64,000 bases of DNA from Embiotoca jacksoni (lineage: Eukaryota; Chordata; Actinopteri; Embiotocidae): positions 13,176,724 to 13,240,723 of the forward strand of contig JAKOON010000005.1 in NCBI GenBank assembly GCA_022577435.1, written 5' to 3'. Every line of letters starts with the position of its first letter. The first letter of the stretch is position 1. Below, one piece after another: positions 13,701 to 28,000 of this stretch. The notes under the pieces were generated by a model. It made no database searches. It saw nothing but the letters and a program-made list of their open reading frames with translations, and was not told where the DNA came from. Position numbers and translations under genes: made by a program.

Positions 13701-14196
13701 GCATTAAAACAATCCCATCTTAGTCAGGAGTAAGGAGGATTTGAGGAGAATGGCGGATATTTAAACAGGCTTTTGGGAGATGTGCCAGCGTAAACAAAGA
13801 AATCTCATCTTTGTTTCTACCCATGCAATAAATAGACACACAAATCAGCCACATATACAGTTCAAATGACAATCCAACAATCTCCTGGATAAATCTTCTA
13901 CAGTCTGCGCTCTTCCCACAGTGATATAGCCGAAAAGATTTAGTGTTCAAAAGCATTTAAGCAGGATGAAGCTCAGAGTTTAATGTGGTCCATCAATCCC
14001 ATTCACACAGGGCTGCCGCCGCAACATCTGTCCTGTGAGACCATCAGAGTAGTTTAGTGGCATGTTGCAGTTTAAAGGTGCAACAGAAGAGTCAGGTAAC
14101 AAGGGACAAAATAGTCTCGCCAACTCTCAGTTTTAACTACCCAGGTTCCCTTTGGCCCACACTCATTAAATGCAGAATGCATTTGTCCTTGTAGCT

Positions 14197-14199
<3 letters not shown>

Positions 14200-14239
<40 letters not shown>

Positions 14240-14260
14240 TACACACACACAAACACACAG
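14200..14260 (+). repeat. (CA)n microsatellite
   Basis: Pure CA over 14200-14235, then interrupted CA with CATA units to about 14260. Confidence 0.95.
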
Positions 14261-14620
14261 TTGTTCACAATTCAACACATCCAAAGGCAATGGCCATTAG
14301 GTGTAAATGGATGGTGTTCTGCCCAAGTCTCAGCTGAGCGCATGTTTCAGGAGAAAAGCAAATGCAAAGGCTAACAGATCCATTAAACTCCATCCAACAA
14401 CACCGGAACCTCTCTCCACCACAAAGACGATTACTTTGGCAAAATAACATAGCGATGAGGCTCAGTCAAAATATCTCAACAGAAGAATGTAAACACTGTT
14501 TGGTACAACAGGAAATTCTCTATTCCAGCAATTATTAACTTCTATTCTACCCAACGGAGGGAGGCACACAAAGAGAAGACAAGGAAGTGGGTGGAACATT
14601 TTTGTTGGAGAACCAAACCC

Positions 14621-14933
14621 TTGATTCATCCGTTAGTCAATCAGACAATATTTTGATAATCAGATAAATGTTTTAATAATTTTTCAAGTAAATATGCCAA
14701 TGATTATCTGGTTCCAACATCTCGTATGCAAATATCGACTGTATTTCCCTGATTTGTATGATTGTAGAGTAAATTCTTCAGGTTTTAAACTGTTGTTTGG
14801 ACAAATATGACATGTGAAGATCCTGTCTTGGGTTCTGGGAAAATATTATTTGCATTTTCACTTAATGATAATTCATCAAACAAATAATTAGCAGATTAAT
14901 TCATATAGAAAACAAACTGTTAGTTACAGCCCT
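14621..14933 (-). repeat. Teleost 'GGGCTGCAACTAA' repeat, degraded copy
   Basis: Reading on the minus strand, it starts AGGGCTGTAACTAAC, continues with ATTATTTTCATAT-like and TTTGTCC-like blocks and ends with GATTAGTCAA-like sequence. Two other copies are at 29827 and 41727. I know this family as widespread in percomorph introns; the superfamily assignment is not certain. Confidence 0.65.
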
Positions 14934-17900
14934 ATTTCATTGTGCAGATTATTTTTCTATGGACAAAACAAAGAAAGGAGTAATGGAACTGGATTCATGA
15001 ATTATTCATCAGGACACTAAAGAGGGCCATCAGACTCAAGTGCCAATGACAGCACTGATACCACATTAATGCTTTAAGAAGGATAGACATACCGTAGAAT
15101 AAATGGGACTTTAAGACTTTAGACAAGTTACAGCACATATAGATGCTGAATCAATTTAATGGTCAAACAAATTCAAACTAAAGACTGCTATTGTAAAGTT
15201 ATTCAGAAATTAGGAAAATAAAGTAAAACTTACACAGGCAGACAGTAAAGGAGAGGTTGACATCTTTTCAAGTCTGTTTTAATACAACACTCACACTCCC
15301 AAAGGTGCATGGAAACAGGTGTTTCTCACTGCAGATGTCACTTCGGTCAATAAAAGAAATCCCTTGTTAATAGGATTCCAGTGTAAGTGATGAGATCAAA
15401 ACCCATAGTCCTCTTTTTGTGTAAAAGTATGTCATGAATTTCAGTTGAAGCCAAGGTTTTGGCAGTATGAGTTAAACAAATCAAGAGGGCACTGTTTAGG
15501 CTGCAGCCTTTTTAATTACATATTTTTCTTACTGCCTCTCCACCACTGGACAGGTCCTTTTACCACAGACTGCTTTTAAAGTGCTATTCTAATGAAAACA
15601 GTGGAGCACTTAGAGTTCAATAAACCCATCTCAGATAACTGTAGATGTGCGTAAAAAGAACTAATAAACAAGACAATAATATCTTTTGGATGGCACAATA
15701 AAAACAGAGGTGAAAGAGTGCTCTGTGGCAGACTTTAGGGCAGGCTGCAGGGTCAAAAGAGTTGTGGTAAGCTCAATAGCCACAGTCAAGTGACTCAATT
15801 ACCACATTTGCTCTTTGTGTTGACCCCTCAATTAGTGTGGAACTGTAACAATCTGCCCACCAAATACAGTCATTCATCACCAACTGCCCAATCCACCAGC
15901 CTGCTTCTCTGAGCCACCTCGCTGGAGAAGAGGGCAGGCAGAGGTCAAATTAAAGTCTGGCCTCTGTAACTACCCTCCTTAATATCCTCTGTTCAACAGG
16001 ATGAACTCTGATAAGTCCACAGTCATTACACAACATGCCATTAGGCATTAAGGCAACACGGAGTAGAGATGGCTGCATGATTGTCGAGACGCAGCACTGT
16101 TTGTAAAGGATTTTCCATCATTTGCTGTCTGATGGGAACAAAACGGCTCATACAGACTTACTCCATGTTTTTCAGCAACAAGGAAGCGCTCCAGCGTTGA
16201 AATCTGTTTTCATTTATTTCATTTCATATTTATAAATCAGTCAATTTGCACTCCTAGATATTTATGCACTTATTCTTTCTTGTTTTGTTTATTTAGCACA
16301 AGTTTTATTTTTCTCACTTTGAATGGTCACTGTGTATGTATGTATGTATGAGAAACCTTATTTGGCAGTGAATCTGATTCTGGGTTTTAATGTTCTACAA
16401 AAGACGTTGGCCTTAAAAAAGTCGGTAATTGTATGAAGTTCCTGACTATGTTAATGTTTTAAGTTAGCTGTTTCTTGATAGGCGGTTCAGAACAGTTGCA
16501 ATCTAGTTGAACGGAGGACATTTTAGCTCACAATGCCATTGTACTGACCTTATTTGGACAATTCAAAACACATCTTTAGTGCAGCTAATGGCAACACAAA
16601 CTGTACCGAATACATTCCCAAATTTCCTTGTGTGTTACAATAGAGGTAGACACAATAGCCTTCTGGTAAAATGCTGCCCTCTATTTGTTTGGAGTGTGGA
16701 GTATGAATTTGGTCAATAACTTATATACAGTAAAGGTCCTTCAAAGCAGAGTGCGTCACCAGGACTAACAGTACCCAAGCTGGCAATTAGCGCTGGAAGT
16801 TAAGAGACAAAACCAGAAAGGGAACAAATGAAAAAAAAAAAGAAGGGGGCATGAGTTCACGAGGTTTAAAAATGTGCAGGTAATCTGAAGGTTAGTAACT
16901 AAATGTGCACCTTCCCTCTCAAAGGTAATGAACAATGTTTAAAAGGAGTGCGGTAAGTAAGGGTAATGTAAAAGTAACTAAGAGAGCGATAGCACAGATA
17001 TCCAGATAAGGTCTAAGCGGGTGTTATGTGGGTGGCTGTTGCCCCACCGGCTCCTGCCATGCATGACCATTCAGCGAAGCTCCGAGCTCTTGGTTTTACT
17101 GTCATCACTGGCCCTCAGAGCCACGTTCCTCTTACCCCTCTCCTGCTGTGGTTAGGGTTGCAGGCACAGTAAAAGCGAAGCAGTGATGATTTAATTATGA
17201 CACTGGTTCATTCAGTCACCGAGGTTAGGTTTCCAGTCAAGGGTGAATTGATATGAGCTAAGTTTGGTTTACGTTTTCAAGAGCACATGTTGGATTCCAA
17301 GCAAATAGTCTCCCAGGAAGGCCGGCCAGAGGGTGAGGGGCATCCAGGGGGAATATGTCCCATCAGCCCCACAGTTCCACTCAGCTCTGTGTAGCAAGGC
17401 CTGTCGCTTTGCTCTCACAGGCCTAGTTTATTCATGATAGATAACTATCCACTGTCCTGCTGCCTGCACCGGTTCATCTCCTGCTTGGCAAAGTGACTGA
17501 TGCACCTCACTCTGGGGGATTCAGTTACTCTTAAAACTGCTTCACAAGTCCCTGACTGACTGCTTTGATTAATGGCCGAAGTCTGCACCTGAGTATCATA
17601 ACTGATATTCATCTCAACCTGGTGCTTACTTAACCCCTGATCTCATCATGGAAAAATGTCGCTAACCTGAGTAGCTGCCTGTCTTTTGTTTCACAAAGCA
17701 AATCCCTCCCCACACAATTGTTCAGCCTGTGATGACTCCAAGGTCCTTCTCTTCACTTTTTAGTTGATGGCTTGCTCTTCCTTTGGACTACAATCAATAC
17801 CTTTTAAGCAAAATTTGCATTTCATAATTAAAGCAAGAGAGAGATATCAGTTTAGAGCCATTATGCACCAGGCCTTATGGTGTCTGACATTTAGTTGTGA

Positions 17901-20624
17901 TTACACCACTGCCTGTATATTGTCATGGAAGTCATTAGACTGCTGTCATCTCAACATGTTTTCCTGGCCTCATTAACACTGCTTTCATACTGAAATGAGA
18001 CTGGGACCTATAAGCTGAAATTTGTTGAAAAACAAAATTTTACTCTGTTGATTTTTCTGAAGAATTATTTTTGATGAAGTGTTTTTATACCTCGTAGTAG
18101 CGTGGCTCTATTTTGGTGTGTCTATCGCTTTGGTCCTGAGTAAAATAAATCAATTACTACTAAATTGATCGTGATAAAGTTTAGTCAAGTGTGTGTGCAT
18201 GTATGGTCTACAGTTGATGGTTCCTACTGACACTGAATATTTCCTGACTTTTCCTCCTTTTCCACACAGAGAGATCAAAACTTCACAACATCCAGTCGTT
18301 TTGTTTGACCATACCCAAGAAACTGGATTTCCATCAGCCATATCTATATTTTGTGTTTGGTGCTAATTAAGAAATGTTAGTGCACTATGATGCTAATATT
18401 TGATGGTGAACATGGCAAACAATCCCTGCCAAACATCACTGGTTCTGCAATGCCACCTAATATTTAATCCAAGTCAACTTTGAAGGCTGCAAACAGTCTA
18501 CAGCAAAACTCTTCACAGTGGTTTACAGTTAAACAGGAATTTAGAAATTACAAAATGATTATCAGAGGAAAAAAGGAGATATACACCATTCACTTTACTG
18601 GTAATTTACCAGGGGTGTGCTCTTGCATGTACTGTATTTGATTGGCCCACACAGGACTTTGTGTTGCATTGTGTAAAAAGTTGATCGAGGTTTAACTTTA
18701 TCAGATGAAACTTCAGTGTTTGCCCACAGCCCTCTGCTGCATTGACAGATTGGCTGCATTCGGCAAAACAACAGGGCCGTGTTTTTTCACACTTTCTTTT
18801 GGTCTTAAAGTGGCTTTAGTTTTGTTTCTCTAGGGTGTACAGGGGATGCAGAAATCGCAAGGCCACATGAAACAGAGCTGTAGTGACCCTGATCCACGAG
18901 ACTGTGTCCCAGTCTGCAGCATCTTATTTACATTCAAGCCTGGGCTGCAGTCAACACTCGGACATCAACTATTCATGGTGTTTTATACAGCACCCATCAG
19001 ACGGCAGCCACGACCCCGGCTGAAACCAAGGGCCGTGTTACAAATCCAGGCACCAGGATAAAGAAGCTAGTTCTAAGTTTTCTGCTTCATGTGGCCACTG
19101 TTGTAATCTTTTTCTTTAGTGGAGCCCTTTGAGGCATCCTTTGCAGTGTCGGGCTATAAATAAATAAAAGCTGACTTACCTTTACTGGAAAGGAACACCA
19201 TCTGCTCAACATTTATGGACTATACACACCACTCTGTTCAACACCTCTTCAACAAAAGCTGTTGTCTCACACTAACCTGTGAAAGAGAAAGCAGAAAACA
19301 TACATCAAGAGCTTGACACGAATGCCAGACTGGGAAATAACGTTTAAGTAGCAGAGTGGTTCCTGAATGATTGAATTTCCTTGATAAAATGTTCACTTGA
19401 AACTAACTTGTAAAATCAAGGAACACATTTGTTTCATCAACTAAAGCCACAACAGTACATATTTGTCTAGAAGCAGTCGTACTCCCTTAGTGGTTTTGTG
19501 TTGTTGCTTTAATTAAAAAGACAGATGAGTGAGCGTATTTGTGTGTATTCAAACAGTCTCTTTCTCTGTGTAACTACGCGTGGTCCTGCCTGGCAGATAC
19601 ACAGAGAAAAGCCCAATGGACCACCTGGCAGACTTATTTTCTGGGAAAGCAATCTAATATGATATCCCACATGACACGCTCCACACAAATAACCCATGCG
19701 TAGCGGTCAGCCTGGTTGGGTTTCTTTACAGGAGTCGCTGCATGTACATGAGGTGGAGCACAAAACAAATTATAAAAGTAGGTAAATGGCCACAAGGCTG
19801 GGACTCTGCTACACCAAACACGCTGTCGCATACCTGCCGCACACAGTGGAAACATCCCACGCAAGCTACGTTGCTGTTCATAATCAATTCAGTGGGATTA
19901 GTTAAAAGTGGAGGACAAAACACAAACAAATCAGGTGGCGTCTTCTCAAACAGCACCGTAAAGACATAGAGCAGCAGAGCATATAGATTTTCCACAGGGC
20001 TCAATTGTGTGAGAAGTTGTTGGGCTTGCATTATTGACTTTCTCAGTATGGTGGAACCGTGGTAGTTAGGTGTCTTTCCTCAACTCTAATTATAGTGTCA
20101 TAAACAGGAGAGACCATTAATGAAAACCACTCATGGCTTTAAAACCGCAGATAGGATTTGGAGAGATGCTGAGAGAGGTCTTAGAGCAGTCATGGTATCA
20201 ATCACTGCAAACTACTGCTCTGTTGAGTAACGAGCATGAGAGGTGGTCAATAAGTCAGCCGAAGAGTTAACAGACTGTAATAGAGACACAGTGGAGGATG
20301 GGAAACAGAGGTATTTGACCTGAGACTGCTTGTCATGTTTGTGAGGCCGTGGTCATGCATCATCCAGGAGAAAAAGTCACTCTGCCATGTGCTTGTCTGC
20401 AAAAATCAATATCATACAATATCACTGTGACGTGTACAGTATCTCCTACAATACCATGATCAGAATAAGTCCTCTGAATGATCTGCTTTTAGATTTTCTT
20501 TTTGGATGATGGGGTACTGAACCTAGGAGTTTTTCCTTTTATGCTGTAAAATAACTGTTTTGAAAAATTGTATGTAACTAAGAAAATTTACAAAGGCCAA
20601 GTTGTATGATTGAAATGCCAAAGA
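14934..20624. other. Non-coding
   Basis: No exon recognised. A short TGTA repeat lies at 16332-16350. The sequence around 16250-16380 might be a retroelement tail, but this is weak. Confidence 0.45.
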
Positions 20625-20634
20625 CCCCCCCCCC

Positions 20635-20668
<34 letters not shown>

Positions 20669-20684
20669 AACAACAACAACATCT
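20625..20684 (+). repeat. C11-A32-(CAA)n homopolymer block
   Basis: Eleven C, then about 32 A, then CAA units. It may be the tail of a decayed retroelement, but no body was recognised upstream. Confidence 0.8.
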
Positions 20685-21266
20685 GAACAGCAAAAGCAGG
20701 TCACCTCAAGTTCAGGTGCTACAAGAGGCGGAAGATCGATACAACATTTGGTGTACAATAAAAACATAATACGAGCGAGATAAAGCTGATGGACACTCCT
20801 GTGACAGATTTGTTAGGTTTAAATCGTTTCATCTGATTTTGACAGAGGCTGTTAGAGCAGAATCGTGAAAACAAGATCCTTAAACTGGTACTATGGGACA
20901 AGAAGGATACTGAATTGTTCAGATTTAAATGTCTTTCAATTTTTCTTTATATCTCTAGAAACTATTTGGTCCATCACAAAAAAGTGGTGCCTGTGGTGAG
21001 TTTTAAGTCTCCAGCTTTTGGTTAAAGGCTGTTTTATAGGAAAAGAGCCATTTCTGAATGTACTTCTTTTACATATAAGAAAATAGACGCCAATCAAAAG
21101 AAATGCCAAATTTGCACCATTCATAACTACATCTGTATCACACTTAGAAAATAACAAGAAAGTCATTTGTCAGTGACGAGGTATAAAAATTGTGACGGAG
21201 TCTTTGTTCTTGAATTCAGAACTTGTATTGCTGCTTTGCTAGTTATTTTTTCCTAGCTCTTATTGC

Positions 21267-21470
21267 AGGGGTGTAGCTAAGATTCTGGGCCCTATATATA
21301 GTCTCTGTGGGCCACTTTCCACTAAAGTCAGCCACTAATAAACTGTTTATACCACATTTAAAAAGTAATAATAACGTGTGATATGTGCTTAAATTGCAAC
21401 ACATTTTCTTGGTATTTCACTTTCCATTCCAGGATTTTCAAGGGCCCTCCCATCATTGGGGCTCTGGGTT
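21267..21470. repeat. Possible repeat relic with 'CAGGGGTGTAGCTAAGATT' end
   Basis: Begins CAGGGGTGTAGCTAAGATTC with GGGCCCTAT, and later GGGCCCTCCCATCATTGGGG. It looks like a known fish repeat end, but no matching partner end or duplication was found. Confidence 0.3.
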
Positions 21471-23629
21471 GGTATCACTTTGCTGACAACCCAGGAGGAC
21501 ATGCAGAAATCACCATTGTGATCCGTCCCCAGTTTTCTAAGTCTCCTATTTTTGTAAATTTTATTGATATAACCCAATATTATAAATTTGCTTTTAGGGA
21601 TGTTAAAAACTGGGAGAAAAAAACCCATCATGGAACAATGGAAGAAACTTTAGAACATGTAACAGAAAAAGATCACTCTTCCAGGACAGACAAACAGTTG
21701 ATGTAGCATGTTCAGAATAGACTAAAATAGCTTAATTATATTATGTAGAATCAGGATAACAATAATAGACTGTGAATATTCAGTTCAGTGCAAAAGTTTT
21801 AAGTAAAAACTGAAATGCAGGACCATTAAATGTATTTACTACAGTGCCATTCCATTAGGGTATTTCCAGGTTTTTTTTCTTCCTGTTTGAGAGTTTGAGC
21901 ACCTCTTCCACTGATGCTGTGGCAGGCAGCACGTCTACATGCATTTACAATATGATGGCCGCAGTAAAGCCATTTTGATTTTCTAGAGTGAGAGGCAATA
22001 AAATGTAATTACAACATGTTTTACTATTAACTTCAAGATGGAGTCCCAACAGCCAAAGCAATTTCATGCTGCCTGTAAAAACAGTATCCAAGAAGAAAGA
22101 AAAGCAGAGTCATGGTTGAGTGGGAGAGAGTGTGAGCGAGGCATTGATAGCCCTCCATGGGCTAACCACACATCAGACCACACACTAGCACTGTAGGCCT
22201 AAACTAGACAAATCTATCTCAGACACATATTAGATAAATATTTATATGCAATAAACTGTATCAATAAATCCCTTGGGGAGGCGAAGCAATTCCACAGTAT
22301 GTCAATAACTGATCTCACCAGCAGATAATCATTTTTCTCTCAATGGTGGAGCTTGATATGACGTCGATACATGCTGTCAGAGTTCATTTTGGCTGTAGCA
22401 GTTAGAAAGAGCATCACTGAGAGGATATGGCAGCTTTCTATTCAGCCTCCATTGATTGGGAGGCTGTGTGTTAGTGGGGGGAGAAGAACAGGCTGTCATG
22501 TCTTATGTCTTATGCTGTGCGCTATATAAAGCTGGGGCTATGGGCTGTGTGGAAGGTCTGCAGCTCCATTTGACTGCAGCGTTAGAGGGGACACTGGGGA
22601 GTCAGGCCTTTTAATTGTCTCCCTGAGACCTGGCTGCATACAAGTAGCCATGATACAAAGGGGGGGGAGAGCAGAGGAGGGTTCACGGGTCTGAAATGGC
22701 AATTGCACAACAGTACTCTGATACGATGAACATATACAATCAGTCAGGATAAAGATCTCACCCTTGGCGGCATGAAAGGGGGAAGTGAGCAGCGCTCAGG
22801 AAAAATCAATACAGAACCGCTCATTTTGGAGGGACATGTGTGTCACAGTCAATAGGAGTTAATAGGCTGGGTTGTTCAGTGAAGACAGGCGGCTTGGGAG
22901 AGCAGCCCACTCTGACAGCTTAATACATACTCAATGGCAAGCTGGCTGCATGTAACAGTCACTATGGACACATCAAGTGAGGAGTGGAACCTGATGGGCG
23001 CAGGCAAAAGTTAATTATAGAATAGAGCTGAAGGTCTTACACACAGAACTACAGAATTACCCATCCAGTAATCATAACAGACAGATGGAGCTGACCCACG
23101 GTACAGACCACACACATCTACTCATTATTATTAACAATGACTGGAATACACACTGTGGAGCAAAGTTTGCTGACAGCTGCTGCTCTGATAGACATTTTTC
23201 AACCATTCATACTGTCGTGTTAAAAAAAAAAAGGATTTTAGCATCATCTGACTGCAGAGGTTTTCATTTGTATTTGTACATATACATATTTAATAATAGG
23301 ATAATGGGGAATCAAAAAGCTAATATGAATAATTAACTGACGACACTAAATCATTAATTTATAGCAATTTACATCAAAGGGATTTTTATTTTTAAAACAA
23401 CAACTCTGATTTTGTTCTATTTCTTCATGTTAAAATGATCAAGAATTTGTATATGACAGCATTTTAATATACTTTGATACGGTTATATAATTTTGTTTAA
23501 AAATGCAACACAGCTGTGGTTTGTTTCAAAAGCAACATTACAACAAACACTGACAAATAGAGATTTCATTGTTTTTGACAAATTAGCATTTACTATTTAG
23601 CTTTTTTGTAAGGTTTTTTGGGTTTTTGG

Positions 23630-23765
23630 TCCTGTAGAGACAGACAGGAAGTGTGGTAAAAAAAAAAAAAAAAAAAAAAAAGAGAACAGCGATGGCATGC
23701 AGCAAAGGTTTGAGTGTCTGGGAGTCAAACTGGGGACAATTGTATAAGGCATATACTAGTAGCCC
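23630..23765. repeat. Possible SINE-like fragment with poly-A
   Basis: AGAGACAGACAGGAAGTGTGG followed by 24 A, then GGCATGCAGCAAAGG and GTCAAACTGGGGAC. The ATGCAGCAAAGG...GGGAC order is that of a common fish repeat with a tRNA-like part. Degraded. Confidence 0.4.
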
Positions 23766-24109
23766 ATTGAAACGTCCATAAACATGACCATATATATGAA
23801 GATTACAACAGCAAACATGACATTGAGACTTCTTCAGTTTGGACCTGCATCACACTGTCTCAGATGACTCTACATAGGCAGTTCACTGTGTTTCAGTGAA
23901 CACACAGGGATGCAAAGGCAACAGATAACAGCTAAAGTATACCCCTGCATCAGATCTCTTTGCTGCTCTAATTAACCAGCATTCACCAACATCTCATCAC
24001 AGGTTAATTGGCTCTGAGGATGGGTGTGGGACCTTGTGGTAAAACAAACCGAAACACATTTTCCAGATGTATTTTGCCGTCAGTTGAATGAGATCTATAC
24101 GCAGGGATA

Positions 24110-24270
24110 TGGCTAATAATAACTTAATTAATTGGGGTCTTCAGGTCATGCCGTTTGGATACATAAAGAAGGATTGTCCTCTTAATTAGTACCCAGTAAA
24201 ACCTAATTTGGATTATCATCATCTCTTAATTTTATCCAGCTAATTAATAATTAATCAGAATTTCAGAATA
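24110..24270. promoter_or_regulatory. TAAT-rich cluster, homeodomain-type enhancer candidate
   Basis: Seven or more TAATT/TTAATTA cores in about 160 bp (for example 24123-24133, 24182-24188, 24240-24255), embedded in non-repetitive sequence. Confidence 0.3.
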
Positions 24271-24948
24271 CAGAAGACTATCTGCTACATTTGTATTTGA
24301 CAAACGACAGGAAAACGGCAACTAATGGATTCATTCAAAGACACAATATGAGTCTGTGCCATTCTTTTGGTAAATAATCCTTGCTAGGACTGTCATCACA
24401 ACAACACAGTGGGTTTTACATTAAATATGAGAATCAAACTCAGTTTTATCGTTCGTTAATGGTTTAGGGAAGGAAAGGCGAAGCAGTCAAACTGTACTAA
24501 GAAAGAGTGAGAAGAGAAGGGAAAGGGTTTTGCCTCCAATTGACATTTCAATAAGTGGAACAGAGCGCTAGCAATCCATTCCCAACTTTTCTGAAACAAT
24601 TATTGAGATGGTACCTCCAGGCGATGTATGTTCCTGGTCCCTGGAGTCCTGCTGGCTGAAACAGTAATTGACTAAATTGTAGAACACATCAGGGCCATTT
24701 ACAAATTTGCCAAAAATGAATCGTTTAAAACGAAATGAGGGTGACTCTCAAATTAGCAAGGAGTATGATTGAGATGTGGCTCTGGGAATTAAGGAACATG
24801 ATTTAGAGCTTGGCAGAAAGGAGCATCTGTGAATAGTCCAGTGTTACTCACCACCCTGTTCTGACTCGTATTTAAGTATTACTGTAGTTTAACAGAGGTT
24901 CAGTAAAACATGACAATTCATATGTTGGATGTATAAGATAAGAGAAAC

Positions 24949-25055
24949 AGAGACAGCTAGACAGACAGAGAGAGATAGAGAGATAGAGACAGACAGACAG
25001 ACAGGCAGACAGACACAGACAAACCAATAGAGACAGACAGAGACAGACAGACATT
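24949..25055 (+). repeat. GACA/GATA-type minisatellite
   Basis: Irregular GACA units mixed with GATA and GA runs over about 105 bp. Confidence 0.85.
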
Positions 25056-28000
25056 GCATAATTTACACATGCATACACATACATGCACAACTTTATATTC
25101 ATAAACAAACACTTTTCCTTTCTCTGCCTGTGTTGTGTTCATTTTACTTTCTCCAGCTTTTTGTAATGCAGTCTTATACTGACATCAACTGTGTGATTGA
25201 CTAGACATTAAAGTGAAAAACAAAGCAAAACAAATAATAAAAACCGCTGAGCTGTAACGCCGAGCCAAAAAACTGTAGAGGAATGTAACATTCAACCACG
25301 CACTACATTGTAGGAGGAAGTGACTTCAGGCTTGAGAAATTTGAGCCCGTAAAACACTTTCTTAGCTAAAAATAATAATTTTTCTCAGAGCATTGTGATA
25401 AATCACACAACACACAACTCATTGGTTTAAACATATTGCGCTGGAAGGTGTTTGGGAAAGTGATCTTAGCTACATTTTACAAGGTGTACTCATTTCTGAA
25501 AAACACCAGTGAATTACTCTGACTGTTGAGGGCCTGACAGATTTGATTGATTGTTGCACAGACACTGTGTTGATTGTTGCCTGTTGTGCCATTCCTGTGG
25601 CTCCCAGCAGCCACTGCTTTTATCTCACCCGGACTAAACTCCTCCAACCAGTGATGAGTAATTACTAAGTTCATTAGCCACGCTAGTGGCCTAGAGATTT
25701 ATTAAAGCAAAATTTGTCATCAACTCTCTCCGCCGCTTTTGAACATCTTAACTGACTACATTTGGCATTTAAATAGGCAATTATTACCTCTCTGTAAATG
25801 ACTTTACAGGTGAAACAACCAAGATAAGCAATTTCAGAAAATGGGATTAAATTAAAAACACGAATAAAGTGACCAGTGCAAAGAGTCCTGGATGATCACC
25901 AATGTTGTTGGGTTTCAGGGGAAATTGTGGGATTAGTTATTGTCATACAAAGGGAGGTACAAAAATATCAGATGACCTCATAAACTCTTTGAAATCAATT
26001 AATAAGATAACACATTTTCACATTTGTAAGTAGTCCCCTTGAGCAATGAGCTGCTTGCTCAACATCTGATTTAAATATGTTTGTACATTGGTTCAGGTAA
26101 CTTTCTCTCCTATTGAGCATAAATAAAATAATAAATAGCAGGACTATGAATAACAGCTATTATTGGTGGTTATTTATTTAGTCACTGAAAAGAAAAGAAA
26201 TTGTGAAAAAAATACCCATTAAAGTAAATCCAGACAGCCCAAAGCCTTCAAATATGTAGAATCCAGTCCTAAAATCCAAAATATAAAATTTTAAATTATA
26301 TAAAACAGAGACGCAAATGCTTACGTTAACAATGATGAGGCCAGCACATTTACATTTTTGCTTGATATTTGGCTGTTGACTCAAAGAATAATTTTTTTTG
26401 AAGCAGTCAGTTGTATCAGGATCAATTTGCTGCTGTCCATTACAAACATTAACAGTGGGATAAATATTTAAAGCCAATCAAACTAGAGGAGAAAAATTTT
26501 TTCTTAAATATTTTGGCTGGAGAAACTGTCGATCTGTGGTTTGTGTAGCTTTAAAACATTTGAGGAAAATTATATCAACATAACCTGATGTCAGGATATT
26601 TATTTTTGAAATAATATTTGTAAAACAAATACAAAAATTTAATTAAGTTTAATTCTCCTATTTGAACTGGAGCAAAAATGTGTTAAAAATAAGTTACTGC
26701 TGAAAAGAATGAAAATGAACACATGTATGTATATATATAAATATAAAAAAATGACAAAAGCCTTCCTTCAATGAGACCGCTCCTCCATAACTGCTGTGAA
26801 GTGAAACAGCCACAAGCTATCTTACTACAATGTCCAAGTAATTTTTCTTTAATAGGAAAATTGTTACTTATTGATCTGCACTTTGTAAAGCCTTCCAGCA
26901 ATGCTCCAATCACCACAGCTGTCAAAACCATGGAAATACACTCTGCTCCTTTGCGATTTGATGGCACACTGATTCCCATTACTGGCACATTTCCAATGTT
27001 AATTACCTTCAACATAACAGCATCTCCCTCAAAAGAGTCTCGTGCAGACCACTCGTGTCCCACTTGAGGACAGCGGATGGCAAGAGTGATAGGGCGAGTG
27101 CGTAGGTATCGCGCTTTGCCTGTCTAGAGCTCGTATTGAATCTGTGCGCCACTGAGTCTGGCCATTAGGCACCATGATGGGCTTTTCTTTTCCAGACCAT
27201 TTCCCATGGTCAAAATAGCATAAAAACACCATTTTGGTTCAATAGCAAAGACTTCAACTGAATAATCACAAGGGTGAAACTGTAACTATTACAGAGGCAC
27301 CTCTGGGATAACCATACATAACTGGGGTGTCAAAAACACTGTAGGTTTTCTGGAGGGCAAAGTGTTTAAAGTGTATGCTGTTGGCTCTTGCTCCAACATC
27401 TGCTTTTAATTACTCAATTAGCGCAATCATTTAGTCTCCTTGACATTCATCCAAATGGCAAATCATAGCCGGAAGTTGTTCTGTTTAAACAGAGCGTTAA
27501 GAGGAGTCATGAAAAATGCATACACGATAATGTATATGGATACTTAACTAATTGAACCAATTAAAGGGAGGGAACCGGTTTGAGTGAGAACAGCGGCGGC
27601 TTCGCCCTCCGGGAAGAAGCTTTGACACCTCTGATCTACAGCCTCCCCTCTGCCTATTCACAAACCTGAGCCTGAGGTCATATTTCACAGACAAAAGGTT
27701 TTTGACTTCAGTCATAGAGAAACAATGAACAAAAAAAAAAACTAAACGCCATGCAGATTGAAGGCTGCATAAAGAATCAGAGGAGCTATACAAGGTAATA
27801 ACACATCCCGATTCTTAAGAAAACTTACATGGTATTTATTTATTTATTTATTTAATGTACCCCAAACTTTTTAGACCATGTGCCAAACATTTTCACAAGT
27901 ACTACTCCCACTGCAGATAACAACAGGTTTTTTTTTAATTTGATATAACACAATTTAACCAGGCTACTGTGTAAAAATAAAAGTACATTTATTAGGAATG

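Larger units (their letters stand above)
10328..14199. other. Non-coding
   Basis: No exon recognised. It holds the CTCTG repeat at 10580 and the block at 13490-13700. Confidence 0.45.
20685..24948. other. Non-coding
   Basis: Holds the possible repeat relics at 21267 and 23630 and the TAAT cluster at 24110. A 107-codon open frame at 21383-21706 has no recognisable match. The stretch 22340-22640 is complex and may be conserved. Confidence 0.45.

Noticed and set aside
21383..21706. 107-codon open frame on the plus strand
   Set aside because: No recognisable domain, no splice context, and it overlaps a suspected repeat relic; it is AT-rich sequence that happens to lack stops.
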